Shown piece after piece: positions 44,089 through 51,371 of a DNA stretch of 64,000 bases. How positions within the stretch are numbered: the first letter of the stretch is position 1; each line of letters opens with the position of its first letter. Source of the stretch: Fictibacillus phosphorivorans (GTDB lineage: Bacteria; Bacillota; Bacilli; Bacillales; Fictibacillaceae); assembly GCF_023715845.1 (NCBI RefSeq), contig NZ_JAMBOR010000003.1, forward strand, positions 1 to 64,000. The letters are read 5' to 3'. The notes below the pieces were generated by a model. The model worked only from the letters and a program-made list of their open reading frames with translations. It made no database searches and had not been told where the DNA came from. Both the position numbers and the translations under genes were made by a program.

Positions 44089-44211
44089 GTAACTATATTT
44101 TATCTCGATATAAACGTTTATTTTATAAGCGTCATTTATATTCAATAAACCCTTCTACTTAGCTTTACCCTTATTGGGAAAGCAAAAACAGACAGGTTCA
44201 AGGATATCAAA

Positions 44212-44243
44212 AAGTCCACGTGAATGTATTTTCCACGTGGACA
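44212..44243 (-). terminator. Terminator after the aldo/keto reductase gene
   Basis: GTCCACGTGGAAAATA and its partner TTCACGTGGAC form a stem on the minus strand followed by TTTTT. Confidence 0.85.
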
Positions 44244-44267
44244 AAAAGAGTGTTTTTGTATTTGTTT

Positions 44268-44280
44268 GGGGTCAGACCCC
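44268..44280. repeat. GGGGTCAGACCCC palindrome at the end of the aldo/keto reductase gene
   Basis: GGGGTC-A-GACCCC is flanked by TTT and ATTT. It starts 2 bp after the stop codon. The same flanks and a variant core occur at 28265-28284. Confidence 0.75.
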
Positions 44281-44282
44281 AT

Positions 44283-45119
44283 TTAGAAGTCGAAATTATC
44301 AGGGTCTGGGCCGATGCGGCGGTCTTCATTTAATGCATCGATTTTTGCCATATCTTCAAGGGACAACTCAAAGTCAAAGATATCTGCATTTTCAATGATG
44401 CGATGTTTTTTTACTGATTTCGGAATCGTGACAACGCCGTTTTGAAGATCCCAGCGAAGGATGATCTGTGCCACTGATTTACCGTATTTCTCAGCAAGCT
44501 CCACAAGTGTCGGCTCATCCAGCAATTCACCTTGCATAAGCGGACTCCATGCTTCCATTTGGATGTTATTGTCTTTACAGAACAGAAGAAGTTCTTTTTG
44601 TGCAAGACGCGGATGGTATTCGACCTGGTTCACCATTGGCTTGATCTCACAATCAGCCAGGATGTCTTCTAAGTGATGTACCTTGAAATTAGATACACCA
44701 ATCGCCTTTACTTTTCCGTCTTTATATAACTTTTCTAATGCACGCCATGTTTCTTTGTATTTTCCTTTTACCGGCCAATGAACGAGATAAAGATCTAGAT
44801 ATTCAAGGCCGAGCTTTTCCATGCTTGTCTCAAAAGCAGCAAGGGTACTCTCATAACCTTGATCCTTGTTCCACACTTTTGTTGTAATAAACAGTTCTTC
44901 TCGTGGAACTCCAGCTTCTTTGATGGCTTGTCCAACGCCCTCTTCGTTTTTGTAGATCGCTGCTGTATCAATACTCTTATAGCCAGCTTCGATTGCCCAC
45001 TTTACAGAATTAATAACTTCCTGCCCTTCTTCTACTTTAAATACTCCAAGGCCAAACCAAGGCATCTTTACTCCATTTTGCAAGACGGTAGTATCCTGCA
45101 ACGTTTTAATCGCTGTCAT
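44283..45119 (-). CDS. Aldo/keto reductase
   Basis: NADPH-dependent carbonyl reductase of about 278 residues. The catalytic Asp and Tyr lie in [15 protein letters not shown], Lys in [10 protein letters not shown] and His in [12 protein letters not shown]; the cofactor-binding [13 protein letters not shown] is near the C-terminus. The frame opens at 45137, but GGAGG at 45130-45134 is too close to the ATGs at 45137 and 45128, so the ATG at 45119 is the better start. Monocistronic. Confidence 0.92.
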   Translation of the reverse strand: MTAIKTLQDTTVLQNGVKMPWFGLGVFKVEEGQEVINSVKWAIEAGYKSIDTAAIYKNEEGVGQAIKEAGVPREELFITTKVWNKDQGYESTLAAFETSMEKLGLEYLDLYLVHWPVKGKYKETWRALEKLYKDGKVKAIGVSNFKVHHLEDILADCEIKPMVNQVEYHPRLAQKELLLFCKDNNIQMEAWSPLMQGELLDEPTLVELAEKYGKSVAQIILRWDLQNGVVTIPKSVKKHRIIENADIFDFELSLEDMAKIDALNEDRRIGPDPDNFDF

Positions 45120-45271
45120 CTGTTTCATTGCCTCCATTTCTACTATTTTTTTACTTATAAAATGATATTGTCATATTCTGCTGTAGAAAGGAAACATTTC
45201 GACTTTTAGAAGGGATTTGCATCCTCATATGGAAGTAGTATCCAACTAAATATATAAAATGGGGTGTTATC

Positions 45272-45466
45272 GTGAAGGACAACGTGATTCCATTTAAATC
45301 AAAATCTGAATCATTAAAAGTGAATCCCGAACAAGAAATTACCCTTATTCAGGAGATTAGAGAATTGTTATCGGAATTTCACTGTAATTATCCTTTAGTA
45401 ACAAAAAAGGCCATTTTACTTCGTATCGATCAATTAACAGATGAACTCATCTTCAATAAAAGGTGA
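45272..45466 (+). CDS. Small hypothetical protein
   Basis: A 64-residue protein starting at a GTG with GGGGTG 6 nt upstream. It is hydrophilic and mostly helical in appearance (EQEITLIQEIRELLSEFHC, KKAILLRIDQLTDELIF). No family recognised. Its stop codon directly abuts the stop codon of the convergent Spo0E-like gene. Confidence 0.65.
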   Translation: MKDNVIPFKSKSESLKVNPEQEITLIQEIRELLSEFHCNYPLVTKKAILLRIDQLTDELIFNKR

Positions 45467-45637
45467 TTAAAGAGAGACTTGCCTTTGGACTAAATTTAAT
45501 AGAACATCTAATTCCTGACTGCATTTTACGGTTTCTTTGCTGGTAAGGCCCTTGTGGTCTGCAACTTCAATCAGCTTTTCTTTTTTTTCTTTTATGCATT
45601 CCAGTAGAAGAGAGTTATTCCATTCATTTTTCTCCAC
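45467..45637 (-). CDS. Spo0E-like aspartyl-phosphate phosphatase
   Basis: Very small helical-hairpin protein with the family signature SQELDVLLNLVQ (consensus SxxLDxLI). Family members dephosphorylate Spo0A-P and so delay sporulation. The frame is open to 45661, but GAGGAG 9 nt before a GTG at 45637 favours a 56-residue form starting MEKNEWNNSLL, which matches the normal length. It is convergent with the 64-residue gene with no base between the stop codons. Confidence 0.85.
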   Translation of the reverse strand: MEKNEWNNSLLLECIKEKKEKLIEVADHKGLTSKETVKCSQELDVLLNLVQRQVSL

Positions 45638-45845
45638 GAAAATCGGCTCCTCTTTTGTCATTTTAATACTTCTCGCTTATTATGACGGCTTTTTGCTGAC
45701 TTGAAAATACTTTCCACAAAAGAAGAAGTAATGTTACAAATCCGGACAATTTTTTACACGGCTAATCGTCATAATGACTTATTTTTTCCTACAGATTATG
45801 CAGGAATCAGCCGAATTCTTCTATATTTTTACAAATTTAAAAGCA

Positions 45846-45877
45846 TGAAAAAGGACGGGTATCCCCCCGTCCTTTTA
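45846..45877 (-). terminator. Terminator after the 99-residue membrane protein gene
   Basis: AAAAGGACGGG and CCCGTCCTTTT pair around TATCCC at the stop codon. Confidence 0.85.
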
Positions 45878-46174
45878 TTGCTTGCGGTCATTATAATAGT
45901 TTACAGAGTACATGGCTCCTTCTTCTACCATCTTATTATCATCGACATCCATCGGGTCTGGGTGACCAGCTTTATTGATTGGCAGCTGTGTCTGTTCAAT
46001 ATGGTCCGGACGCACTCTTCGTTTTAAGTCTTTTATTTTCATTTTTGTTTTTATACGATTTGGTTTAAAAGAGAGCCAAACTAATGCACCTGTACCAAGT
46101 CCGATTAAAGCCCATGATTGAGTTTTCAATAATCTGCTCGTTTTTTTCATTTGTGTTTGGGTTGCAGTTTGCAT
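45875..46174 (-). CDS. Hypothetical single-pass membrane protein
   Basis: A 99-residue protein with a Thr/Gln/Lys-rich start, one hydrophobic helix (about 21-36, WALIGLGTGALVWLSF), a strongly basic stretch and a polar tail (HPDPMDVDDNKMVEEG). AAGGAGGCG lies 6 nt before the ATG. Not recognised. Confidence 0.65.
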   Translation of the reverse strand: MQTATQTQMKKTSRLLKTQSWALIGLGTGALVWLSFKPNRIKTKMKIKDLKRRVRPDHIEQTQLPINKAGHPDPMDVDDNKMVEEGAMYSVNYYNDRKQ

Positions 46175-46352
46175 ATATAACGCCTCCTTGAAAGTAAGTT
46201 ACCCCATTTCACGGAAGACGTAACATATTTTTTTGTCCAAAATATTACAACGCCTAATTCCTAAAAATATAAACTTTTGTCCATACACGCTTATCACCTA
46301 TCACATATACTGTATCGAAGTCGAAGTACAAATCGTAAGGAGGAGTTTTAGA

Positions 46353-46541
46353 ATGTATGCAAATTCACCGGTAAATGCTTCACTAAATGCTTCATTAGCA
46401 AACGCACCAATGTATGGTGGCGGATATGGTTATTGTGGTGGCGGAGGTTATGGCAAGAGTTTTGCGATCATAGTAGTTCTATTCATCCTTCTCATAATTG
46501 TTGGTACGACATGGGCGCACAAAGGCAAAGATTGTTGCTAA
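46353..46541 (+). CDS. YjcZ-type sporulation peptide
   Basis: A 62-residue peptide: Ala/Asn/Ser-rich start ([17 protein letters not shown]), a Gly/Tyr/Cys segment ([14 protein letters not shown]), then the family helix [16 protein letters not shown] shared with the peptide at 8936. The frame is open upstream, but AAGGAGGAG before the ATG at 46353 fixes the start. A strong terminator follows. Confidence 0.85.
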   Translation: MYANSPVNASLNASLANAPMYGGGYGYCGGGGYGKSFAIIVVLFILLIIVGTTWAHKGKDCC

Positions 46542-46555
46542 TTGTTCGCTTAAAA

Positions 46556-46588
46556 AGGGGTCCGGTTTTTATACCGGACCCCTTTTTT
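46556..46588. terminator. Bidirectional terminator between YjcZ-type and YitT-type genes
   Basis: AAAGGGGTCCGGT and ACCGGACCCCTTT pair around TTTTAT and are followed by T residues. Confidence 0.9.
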
Positions 46589-47177
46589 ACATATATTGCT
46601 TCGCTTTTTTATGGAATTGTGCCGTTCTCACGTAATCAATAATCTTTGTACTTATCCACTGGCACATGACAGCAAACAAAATAATAGAGGCCCCAACCGT
46701 TAAAGCAGTGAAGATCAATACAGTGCTGTTCATCCAAAATAATAATAGACCCGGCTTTTTTCCCGTCCACTTCGAAATAATCAGCGCCAGAATATCCATT
46801 CCCCCTGATGAAGCACCATAACGGAATAGAATTCCTACTCCTAATCCAAAAATTAGAGCACCGTAAATCACATCAACAAACATATTATTGATAGGATGGT
46901 GGATCAAAGACCCCAGCCAATCAACCGTTATGGAAGTAACAGCCACACAATAGATCGTCCATAATGCCGTTTGTTTTCCTAGTTTCTTTACTGCTAAAAG
47001 CAGTAAGCCAAAGTTAATAATCCAAAGTGTCAGGCCAAGAGGAACCTGAAAAAAATAATTGTTTAAGATCGCGATTCCAGCTACTCCACCTGAAGGAACA
47101 GCATGTGGAAATAAAAATAAAGCCATTGCAAGACCTTGTAAAAAAGCTCCGCAAGAAAACAAAACTACTTTAAACAA
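46587..47177 (-). CDS. YitT family membrane protein (truncated C-terminal domain)
   Basis: A 196-residue protein with six hydrophobic segments. GLAMALFLFPHAVPSGGVAGIAIL and FRYGASSGGMDILALIISK are the two repeated Gly-rich motifs of the YitT (DUF161) family, whose function is unknown. Typical YitT proteins are about 280 residues, with a soluble DUF2179 domain at the end; here only the membrane part is present. Confidence 0.85.
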   Translation of the reverse strand: MFKVVLFSCGAFLQGLAMALFLFPHAVPSGGVAGIAILNNYFFQVPLGLTLWIINFGLLLLAVKKLGKQTALWTIYCVAVTSITVDWLGSLIHHPINNMFVDVIYGALIFGLGVGILFRYGASSGGMDILALIISKWTGKKPGLLLFWMNSTVLIFTALTVGASIILFAVMCQWISTKIIDYVRTAQFHKKAKQYM

Positions 47178-47410
47178 ACATGATCCCTTCTTTTCCTTTT
47201 TGCGTCATTTCAATTATCCATTTTAGACGCTTGAGATCATATTGCAAGGGATTAATCTAAAGTTTCTGAATTTGCTTAATCATTTAATTAACATAATCCG
47301 GCATCTTAATGAATAGATTTATTATAATTTCTCCTTTTAGAGGAATAGGGCCCTGTTCATCTCTTTGCAGAAATAACCTATTACCAGGCAGCAGAAAGGT
47401 GGACCATATT

Positions 47411-47560
47411 TTGAGTCATCACAATTCAAGTGATATTAAAGCTATTGAACAAAAAGCAAAAGAAGAACATAAGGATGCAGATCAAGCACGTTCCGCCGTG
47501 AAAGAAGTCCTTTTGCAAAAACTAGTCCAAACAAGTAGAGGTGGCAAAGATAAAAAATAA
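47411..47560 (+). CDS. Small hydrophilic hypothetical protein
   Basis: A 49-residue protein starting at a TTG with AAAGGTGG 8 nt upstream. It is charged and helical (AIEQKAKEEHKDADQARSAV) with a basic end. A strong terminator follows directly, which supports it. No family recognised. Confidence 0.5.
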   Translation: MSHHNSSDIKAIEQKAKEEHKDADQARSAVKEVLLQKLVQTSRGGKDKK

Positions 47561-47562
47561 TG

Positions 47563-47603
47563 AAGGCTGGCTCGGAAGGACGCTTCCAACAGAGCCAGCC
47601 TTT
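47563..47603. terminator. Bidirectional terminator
   Basis: AAGGCTGGCTC and GAGCCAGCCTT form a long stem between two convergent small genes. Confidence 0.85.
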
Positions 47604-47625
47604 GACTATTTAAATGCTGTGTTAG

Positions 47626-47877
47626 TTAATTTAACCCTTTCGTCCCTAAACTTCTCAGCTCATCTACAGCCGTACGGCAATCTTCTCCTTGTGCAGAAAC
47701 ACAGCAAATACCTTGCATCCCATTTAATAGACTCATACTCAGCTGACTTTTTGCGTTAATTCGAAGTTTATTGCATTCGAGATAGATCTGGCAGCGTTCA
47801 AATTCATTTGCTTTTGTCACCATCTCTTGAATCCATGCAGGATTAATTTTTTCTTGAATCATAAAATATGTTTTCAT
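47626..47877 (-). CDS. HPr-like protein lacking the phosphorylatable histidine
   Basis: An 83-residue protein, the length of HPr and Crh. QEMVTKANEFERCQIYLECNKLRINAKSQLSMSL lines up with the HPr pattern (helix, strand, then the Ser46 region with KS). Ser44 would correspond to Ser46, the HPr kinase site. The protein contains no histidine at all, so it cannot act as a sugar PTS phosphocarrier. It has five cysteines. The frame is open to 47922, but GGGAATGGGAG before the ATG at 47877 and the HPr length support this start. A regulatory role like that of Crh is an inference. Confidence 0.6.
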   Translation of the reverse strand: MKTYFMIQEKINPAWIQEMVTKANEFERCQIYLECNKLRINAKSQLSMSLLNGMQGICCVSAQGEDCRTAVDELRSLGTKGLN

Positions 47878-48070
47878 TCTCCCATTCCCTCTTTTCAATC
47901 TGTCTCTTTTTTTACTGTACAAAAGCCATGTGAATTCTGTTTAAACACTTTGTAAAATATTGATGGCTTATCGTTTAATCTTTATGAGAGAAGAGAAAAA
48001 TAATGAATGAAAAAACCACGATATTATTGCAACATTATGTGTAGACCGATTATGTAAGGAGCGTTTTACA

Positions 48071-48325
48071 ATGGCTTATTATATAGCATGTGATTATGAC
48101 GAACCTGACTGTCATACATATAGGGGTATCGTGATTATTGATACTTTGACGAATGAAGTGGCACACCGCTTCTACTCCGGTAATTTCAATCATGATTATC
48201 AGGAATATCGAAGTTGGCTCGAAGATGTAGAGCCTTATTATTATGAAGGAGAAAGTTTATTGAATTATGCAGGGGATCTGCATGATCCTGCTTTACATGA
48301 TGAGCTTAATTCTCATCTATATTAA
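48071..48325 (+). CDS. Small acidic hypothetical protein
   Basis: An 84-residue protein rich in Tyr, Asp and Glu (YIACDYDEPDCHTYRGIVII, VEPYYYEGESLLNYAGD). AAGGAGCG lies 8 nt before the ATG. Soluble, no signal peptide. No family recognised. Confidence 0.7.
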   Translation: MAYYIACDYDEPDCHTYRGIVIIDTLTNEVAHRFYSGNFNHDYQEYRSWLEDVEPYYYEGESLLNYAGDLHDPALHDELNSHLY

Positions 48326-48333
48326 ACTTTCTT

Positions 48334-48379
48334 CAAAAAAAAACACGCCAGAGATAAGATACAACCTGGCGTGTTTTTC
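48334..48379. terminator. Bidirectional terminator between convergent genes
   Basis: AAAAAACACGCCAG and CTGGCGTGTTTTT pair around a 17-nt loop. Confidence 0.9.
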
Positions 48380-48382
48380 CTA

Positions 48383-48727
48383 TTAATCTTTATTCGTAAA
48401 ATCAATGATCCGAATCGGGTTGCCAGCTTCATCTTTATAGATGGCATACCTTCCTGGAGGAATGCTGCAAGGCGGTTTAATAAAATGGAGTCTCGTTTCG
48501 TTTTCATCATAGAATTGATCAACACTGTCCACTTCAAATACCCCACCTGGTCCAAGTTCAAGCTCATCTTCTTCAATCATTAACTGAACTTCACAGTCTG
48601 GCATAGCCAACCCCATGACTTGATCGCCTTCCCGCCAAGCTTCTGTCATACCGAGGCCCTCATAGTACCTTTGTGATTCCTGTAGATCTTTTACCGGATG
48701 AAACAAAAATGCAAGCTTCATTCCCAA
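48383..48727 (-). CDS. VOC family (glyoxalase-like) protein
   Basis: A 114-residue vicinal-oxygen-chelate protein. LAFLFHPVKDLQESQRYYEGLGMTEAWREGD is the typical first beta-alpha-beta unit and YAIYKDEAGNPIRIID the last strand. Usual metal ligands are only partly conserved. Substrate unknown. Confidence 0.85.
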   Translation of the reverse strand: MGMKLAFLFHPVKDLQESQRYYEGLGMTEAWREGDQVMGLAMPDCEVQLMIEEDELELGPGGVFEVDSVDQFYDENETRLHFIKPPCSIPPGRYAIYKDEAGNPIRIIDFTNKD

Positions 48728-48894
48728 ACCCCCTCGTATAAATTCTTTAAGGTGTGTTAAATTTTATTCGCATCCATTTTGTGTATACGTAACTTTCCAT
48801 CTATCCTGTTTATTTTCCTGCATCCTGCTTAAAAAACGATAAGAAATCCGTATCGTAAATATCTCAGGATGAACACCTTTTGCGAGATTCTAAA

Positions 48895-48935
48895 ATAAAA
48901 AAAGAGCTGCCAAATGAAGGACAGCTCCTTTTCAC
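48895..48935 (-). terminator. Terminator after the LSm-like membrane protein gene
   Basis: GGAGCTGTCCTTCATTTGG and CAGCTC pair on the minus strand, followed by seven T. Confidence 0.8.
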
Positions 48936-48938
48936 CTA

Positions 48939-49226
48939 TTAATAATATGGGTAAGGCGGATACGGCGGATACACAGGGTAGACCGGAAAAGGGCGTGGTG
49001 CCAATGCTAATCCTGCGATTGTTCCAAGTGCTAAACCGACCAGTGCAGGAGCAAAGAAAACTCGGTCACTTCCCTGATCCTGTGGGTTTGTACTATACGG
49101 AAGAATGTAGGCCTTTTTCTCATCTACATGCTTTAGGACACCGTGATACCTTGTTCCGCAATGGCAGTCGATATAGACCGATCTGCCAAGATAACGGCGG
49201 CATAGGTGGTAAATTTGGTATGACAA
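48939..49226 (-). CDS. Hypothetical protein with LSm-like start and Pro/Tyr tail
   Basis: A 95-residue protein starting at a TTG with GGGAGG 8 nt upstream. The first part (RRYLGRSVYIDCHCGTRYHGVLKHVDEKKAYIL) reads like a small SM-like or coat-type beta barrel. A Gly/Ala hydrophobic helix follows (LVGLALGTIAGLALA) and the end is a Pro/Tyr repeat (VYPVYPPYPPYPYY). Pro/Tyr-rich tails are common in spore coat proteins; the role is inferred. The 473-bp gap upstream (49227-49699) contains one Spo0A-box-like TGTCGAA at 49547 and nothing else I can support. Confidence 0.6.
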   Translation of the reverse strand: MSYQIYHLCRRYLGRSVYIDCHCGTRYHGVLKHVDEKKAYILPYSTNPQDQGSDRVFFAPALVGLALGTIAGLALAPRPFPVYPVYPPYPPYPYY

Positions 49227-49699
49227 CGGGTAAACCTCCCAGCTTGTTTTTGCCTTTCTCTACACCATATGTCCAACCCTATATTTTGACAGAGACAAGT
49301 GTCCTATTAGGCTTAATTTTATTGAGACGGTTGTAATACAAGAAGTCTATTTTTATCCTCTTTTTTCGTTTAAATTTTGTAATATGGTATTTTCCCGATG
49401 CCCAATCTTTTACTTTGATCGCTGTACCAAGGGCTTAATACATGCCCAGATTGTCCTATGAACAAAGTTATAAAAATACAATTCACGAACAAGCTGCGAT
49501 ACTTTTCGCCTGATTTTTCAATAAACAGACAGAATTTTCAGAAATATGTCGAATGAATCAATAAGTGGATTTTTATGTAAAAACTTCTTAGAGATGTTTT
49601 GAACGCGAGAAGATCACATCCTATCGAAATAGGAGTCCTTCAAGTAAATAGAGCCCCTTTCGTAAACGTAAAAAAATGTAAAAAAAAGGAGAGATTTAT

Positions 49700-49888
49700 A
49701 TGGCTAAACTTCTCGTAGATTTTGAACTCAGCCATGGCCAGGAAAAAGTTACTCAAGGTAACATTGTTATTGTGGATATCAACCCTGGAAAATCTAATCT
49801 CCATGATCAAGTCAGGAATCTAATTGCTGAACAATTCAACTGTTCTGCGGGTATCATCGCTATTAAAGAAATTAAGATGAACACATAG
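49700..49888 (+). CDS. Small hypothetical protein
   Basis: A 62-residue soluble protein (AKLLVDFELSHGQEKVTQG, NIVIVDINPGKSNLHDQVRN) with alternating strands and a helix. AAAGGAGAG lies 7 nt before the ATG. Own terminator at 49907. No family recognised. Confidence 0.65.
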   Translation: MAKLLVDFELSHGQEKVTQGNIVIVDINPGKSNLHDQVRNLIAEQFNCSAGIIAIKEIKMNT

Positions 49889-49906
49889 AGGAGTTCGGAG
49901 TTTTTT

Positions 49907-49945
49907 ACAAAAAAAAGAGGTGCTTTTATTAAAAGCACCTCTCTA
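49907..49945 (+). terminator. Terminator after the 62-residue protein gene
   Basis: AGAGGTGCTTTT and AAAAGCACCTCT pair around ATT; the A and T tracts are consistent with use in either direction. Confidence 0.85.
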
Positions 49946-50080
49946 TGTATAGGGGACTTTATTATCTCACCTAAACATAGCGATTAAAAGTTCCATAAGT
50001 CATATAACGGTCGACCTAGATCCATCCCTTTTAACGGTAATTTGTTTGATTGACGGCTGCCGTATATAACTTTTGGCATG

Positions 50081-50710
50081 TTAAAAATGTGAGCAAATAA
50101 TACGTTCGATCTCCTCTTCCTTCATTTTCCCTGAAATACCTGGCGTTTCAGCAAAATAGTTTACAGCCTCTTCACAAGTCAAACCAATCTGACTAAGTCC
50201 CTTCGCGATTGTTGTTAGATAAGTAGCGGGAGGGGGATTGAGGTCTTGCTCATGCATATCCAGATTACAAGTAAACGTGACCATCGGATAGCCTTCCTCC
50301 TCCCCAAGATAGACCATCCTGCTGTACCACCCAGAACCAAAATGAATGTATCCCTTTTTGATGACTTCCTCTAGATCTGCTTCGATCTCATCACAGCTGT
50401 TTTCTTGTGCTGTCACATCCATGAATTGTTCAACGGTGACCAAATATTTTCTTCCATATGTTTTGTATTTCTCATTTTTTTCGTGACCGATAAAGGCTAC
50501 TCCGCCTTCGCCCCACTTTGTTCGTTCTCTTGCAAAGTAAAGAGGGAACGGCAAGACCGCTTTCCCGTTTTTTAAAGGCATGGCCGGATTCCGGCAGCCT
50601 CTTTCTTTTTGCGTAGAACCTTCAGGCTGATCGCCAAGGATGTAACATAAAAAACGATGCTCCATTAAATTTGATCCATAACTTACGTACCATACATAAG
50701 ACGTATCCAA
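50081..50710 (-). CDS. Gamma-glutamylcyclotransferase-fold protein
   Basis: A 209-residue protein opening with VWYVSYGSNLMEHRFLCYI, the YGSN signature of the gamma-glutamylcyclotransferase fold. A later Glu-containing segment (GVAFIGHEKN) is compatible with the catalytic region. The C-terminus ends with a cluster of charged residues. Starts at a TTG with AGGAGG 7 nt upstream. The exact reaction is uncertain. Confidence 0.65.
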   Translation of the reverse strand: MDTSYVWYVSYGSNLMEHRFLCYILGDQPEGSTQKERGCRNPAMPLKNGKAVLPFPLYFARERTKWGEGGVAFIGHEKNEKYKTYGRKYLVTVEQFMDVTAQENSCDEIEADLEEVIKKGYIHFGSGWYSRMVYLGEEEGYPMVTFTCNLDMHEQDLNPPPATYLTTIAKGLSQIGLTCEEAVNYFAETPGISGKMKEEEIERIICSHF

Positions 50711-50798
50711 CCTTTTTCCTCCTCAAAAATTATCCTAAAATACCTGTCATGAAGTCCCCATTTTTTTATACATTGAAGTAAATAAGGGGGACTGAAAA

Positions 50799-50879
50799 AT
50801 GACTAGAAAATGTTTAATGATTTTACTTGGTGTGTTCATTTTCCTTCTGACTCTGTTTTTAGCTGTTCCTGCTTTATAA
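50799..50879 (+). CDS. Possible 26-residue membrane peptide
   Basis: ATG at 50799 with AAGGGGGA 7 nt upstream encodes MTRKCLMILLGVFIFLLTLF and LAVPAL, a basic start and one hydrophobic helix. Not recognised; could be a small membrane regulator. Confidence 0.45.
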   Translation: MTRKCLMILLGVFIFLLTLFLAVPAL

Positions 50880-51117
50880 ATGAAATTGTATTAATTATAG
50901 GTATTTTTACCCGTTTATGATAGAAAGTAAAATAACCTACCAAAAACGCATATAATAATATTAGTAAAATAAACCTATTGACCTAAATCGAATCATTAGA
51001 AATAGTTATTAAGATTCTTGTACTAACCTTGAATTCGGGATAAAATGGAAAACATACAATACTTTTCCTTCTCTAATCTTGTAAGAGACTTCGCCATTAT
51101 AAAAAGGAGGGATTGGG

Positions 51118-51201
51118 ATGACGGTATTTGAAGCTATGTCACTCATGATTGGTTTTTCAATGCTTGTTCTTACCATTATCCGCTCCAAAGACAACTCCTA
51201 A
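51118..51201 (+). CDS. Holin-like toxin peptide (type I toxin family)
   Basis: A 27-residue peptide, MTVFEAMSLMIGFSMLVLTI then IRSKDNS. The opening xVFEAxSLMIxFxxLxxxxI is the hallmark of the putative holin-like toxin family that includes TxpA/BsrG-type peptides of type I toxin-antitoxin systems; it inserts in the membrane. AAGGAGGGATTGGG precedes the ATG and a hairpin follows at 51233. An antisense RNA partner would be expected but cannot be shown by sequence alone. Confidence 0.75.
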   Translation: MTVFEAMSLMIGFSMLVLTIIRSKDNS

Positions 51202-51232
51202 GAATAGAGAGACATTTTTTCCTTCAGATTAT

Positions 51233-51260
51233 GCCATGCTGGCGCATGGCTTATTTTTTC
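51233..51260 (+). terminator. Terminator after the toxin-like gene
   Basis: GCCATGC and GCATGGC pair around TGGC and are followed by TTATTTTTT. Confidence 0.85.
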
Positions 51261-51308
51261 GAGATATCCCATATATGTATTAGAATTACCTTATATTTTA
51301 ATTGTAAA

Positions 51309-51350
51309 ACAAAAACCTTGCTGGAGATATCCTCTAGCAAGGTTTTTTGT
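51309..51350. terminator. Terminator after clpE
   Basis: AAAACCTTGCT and AGCAAGGTTTT form a stem with T residues on both sides; bidirectional between the toxin-like gene and clpE. Confidence 0.85.
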
Positions 51351-51371
51351 TTTAGGCTGGTTTCAGCTGAT

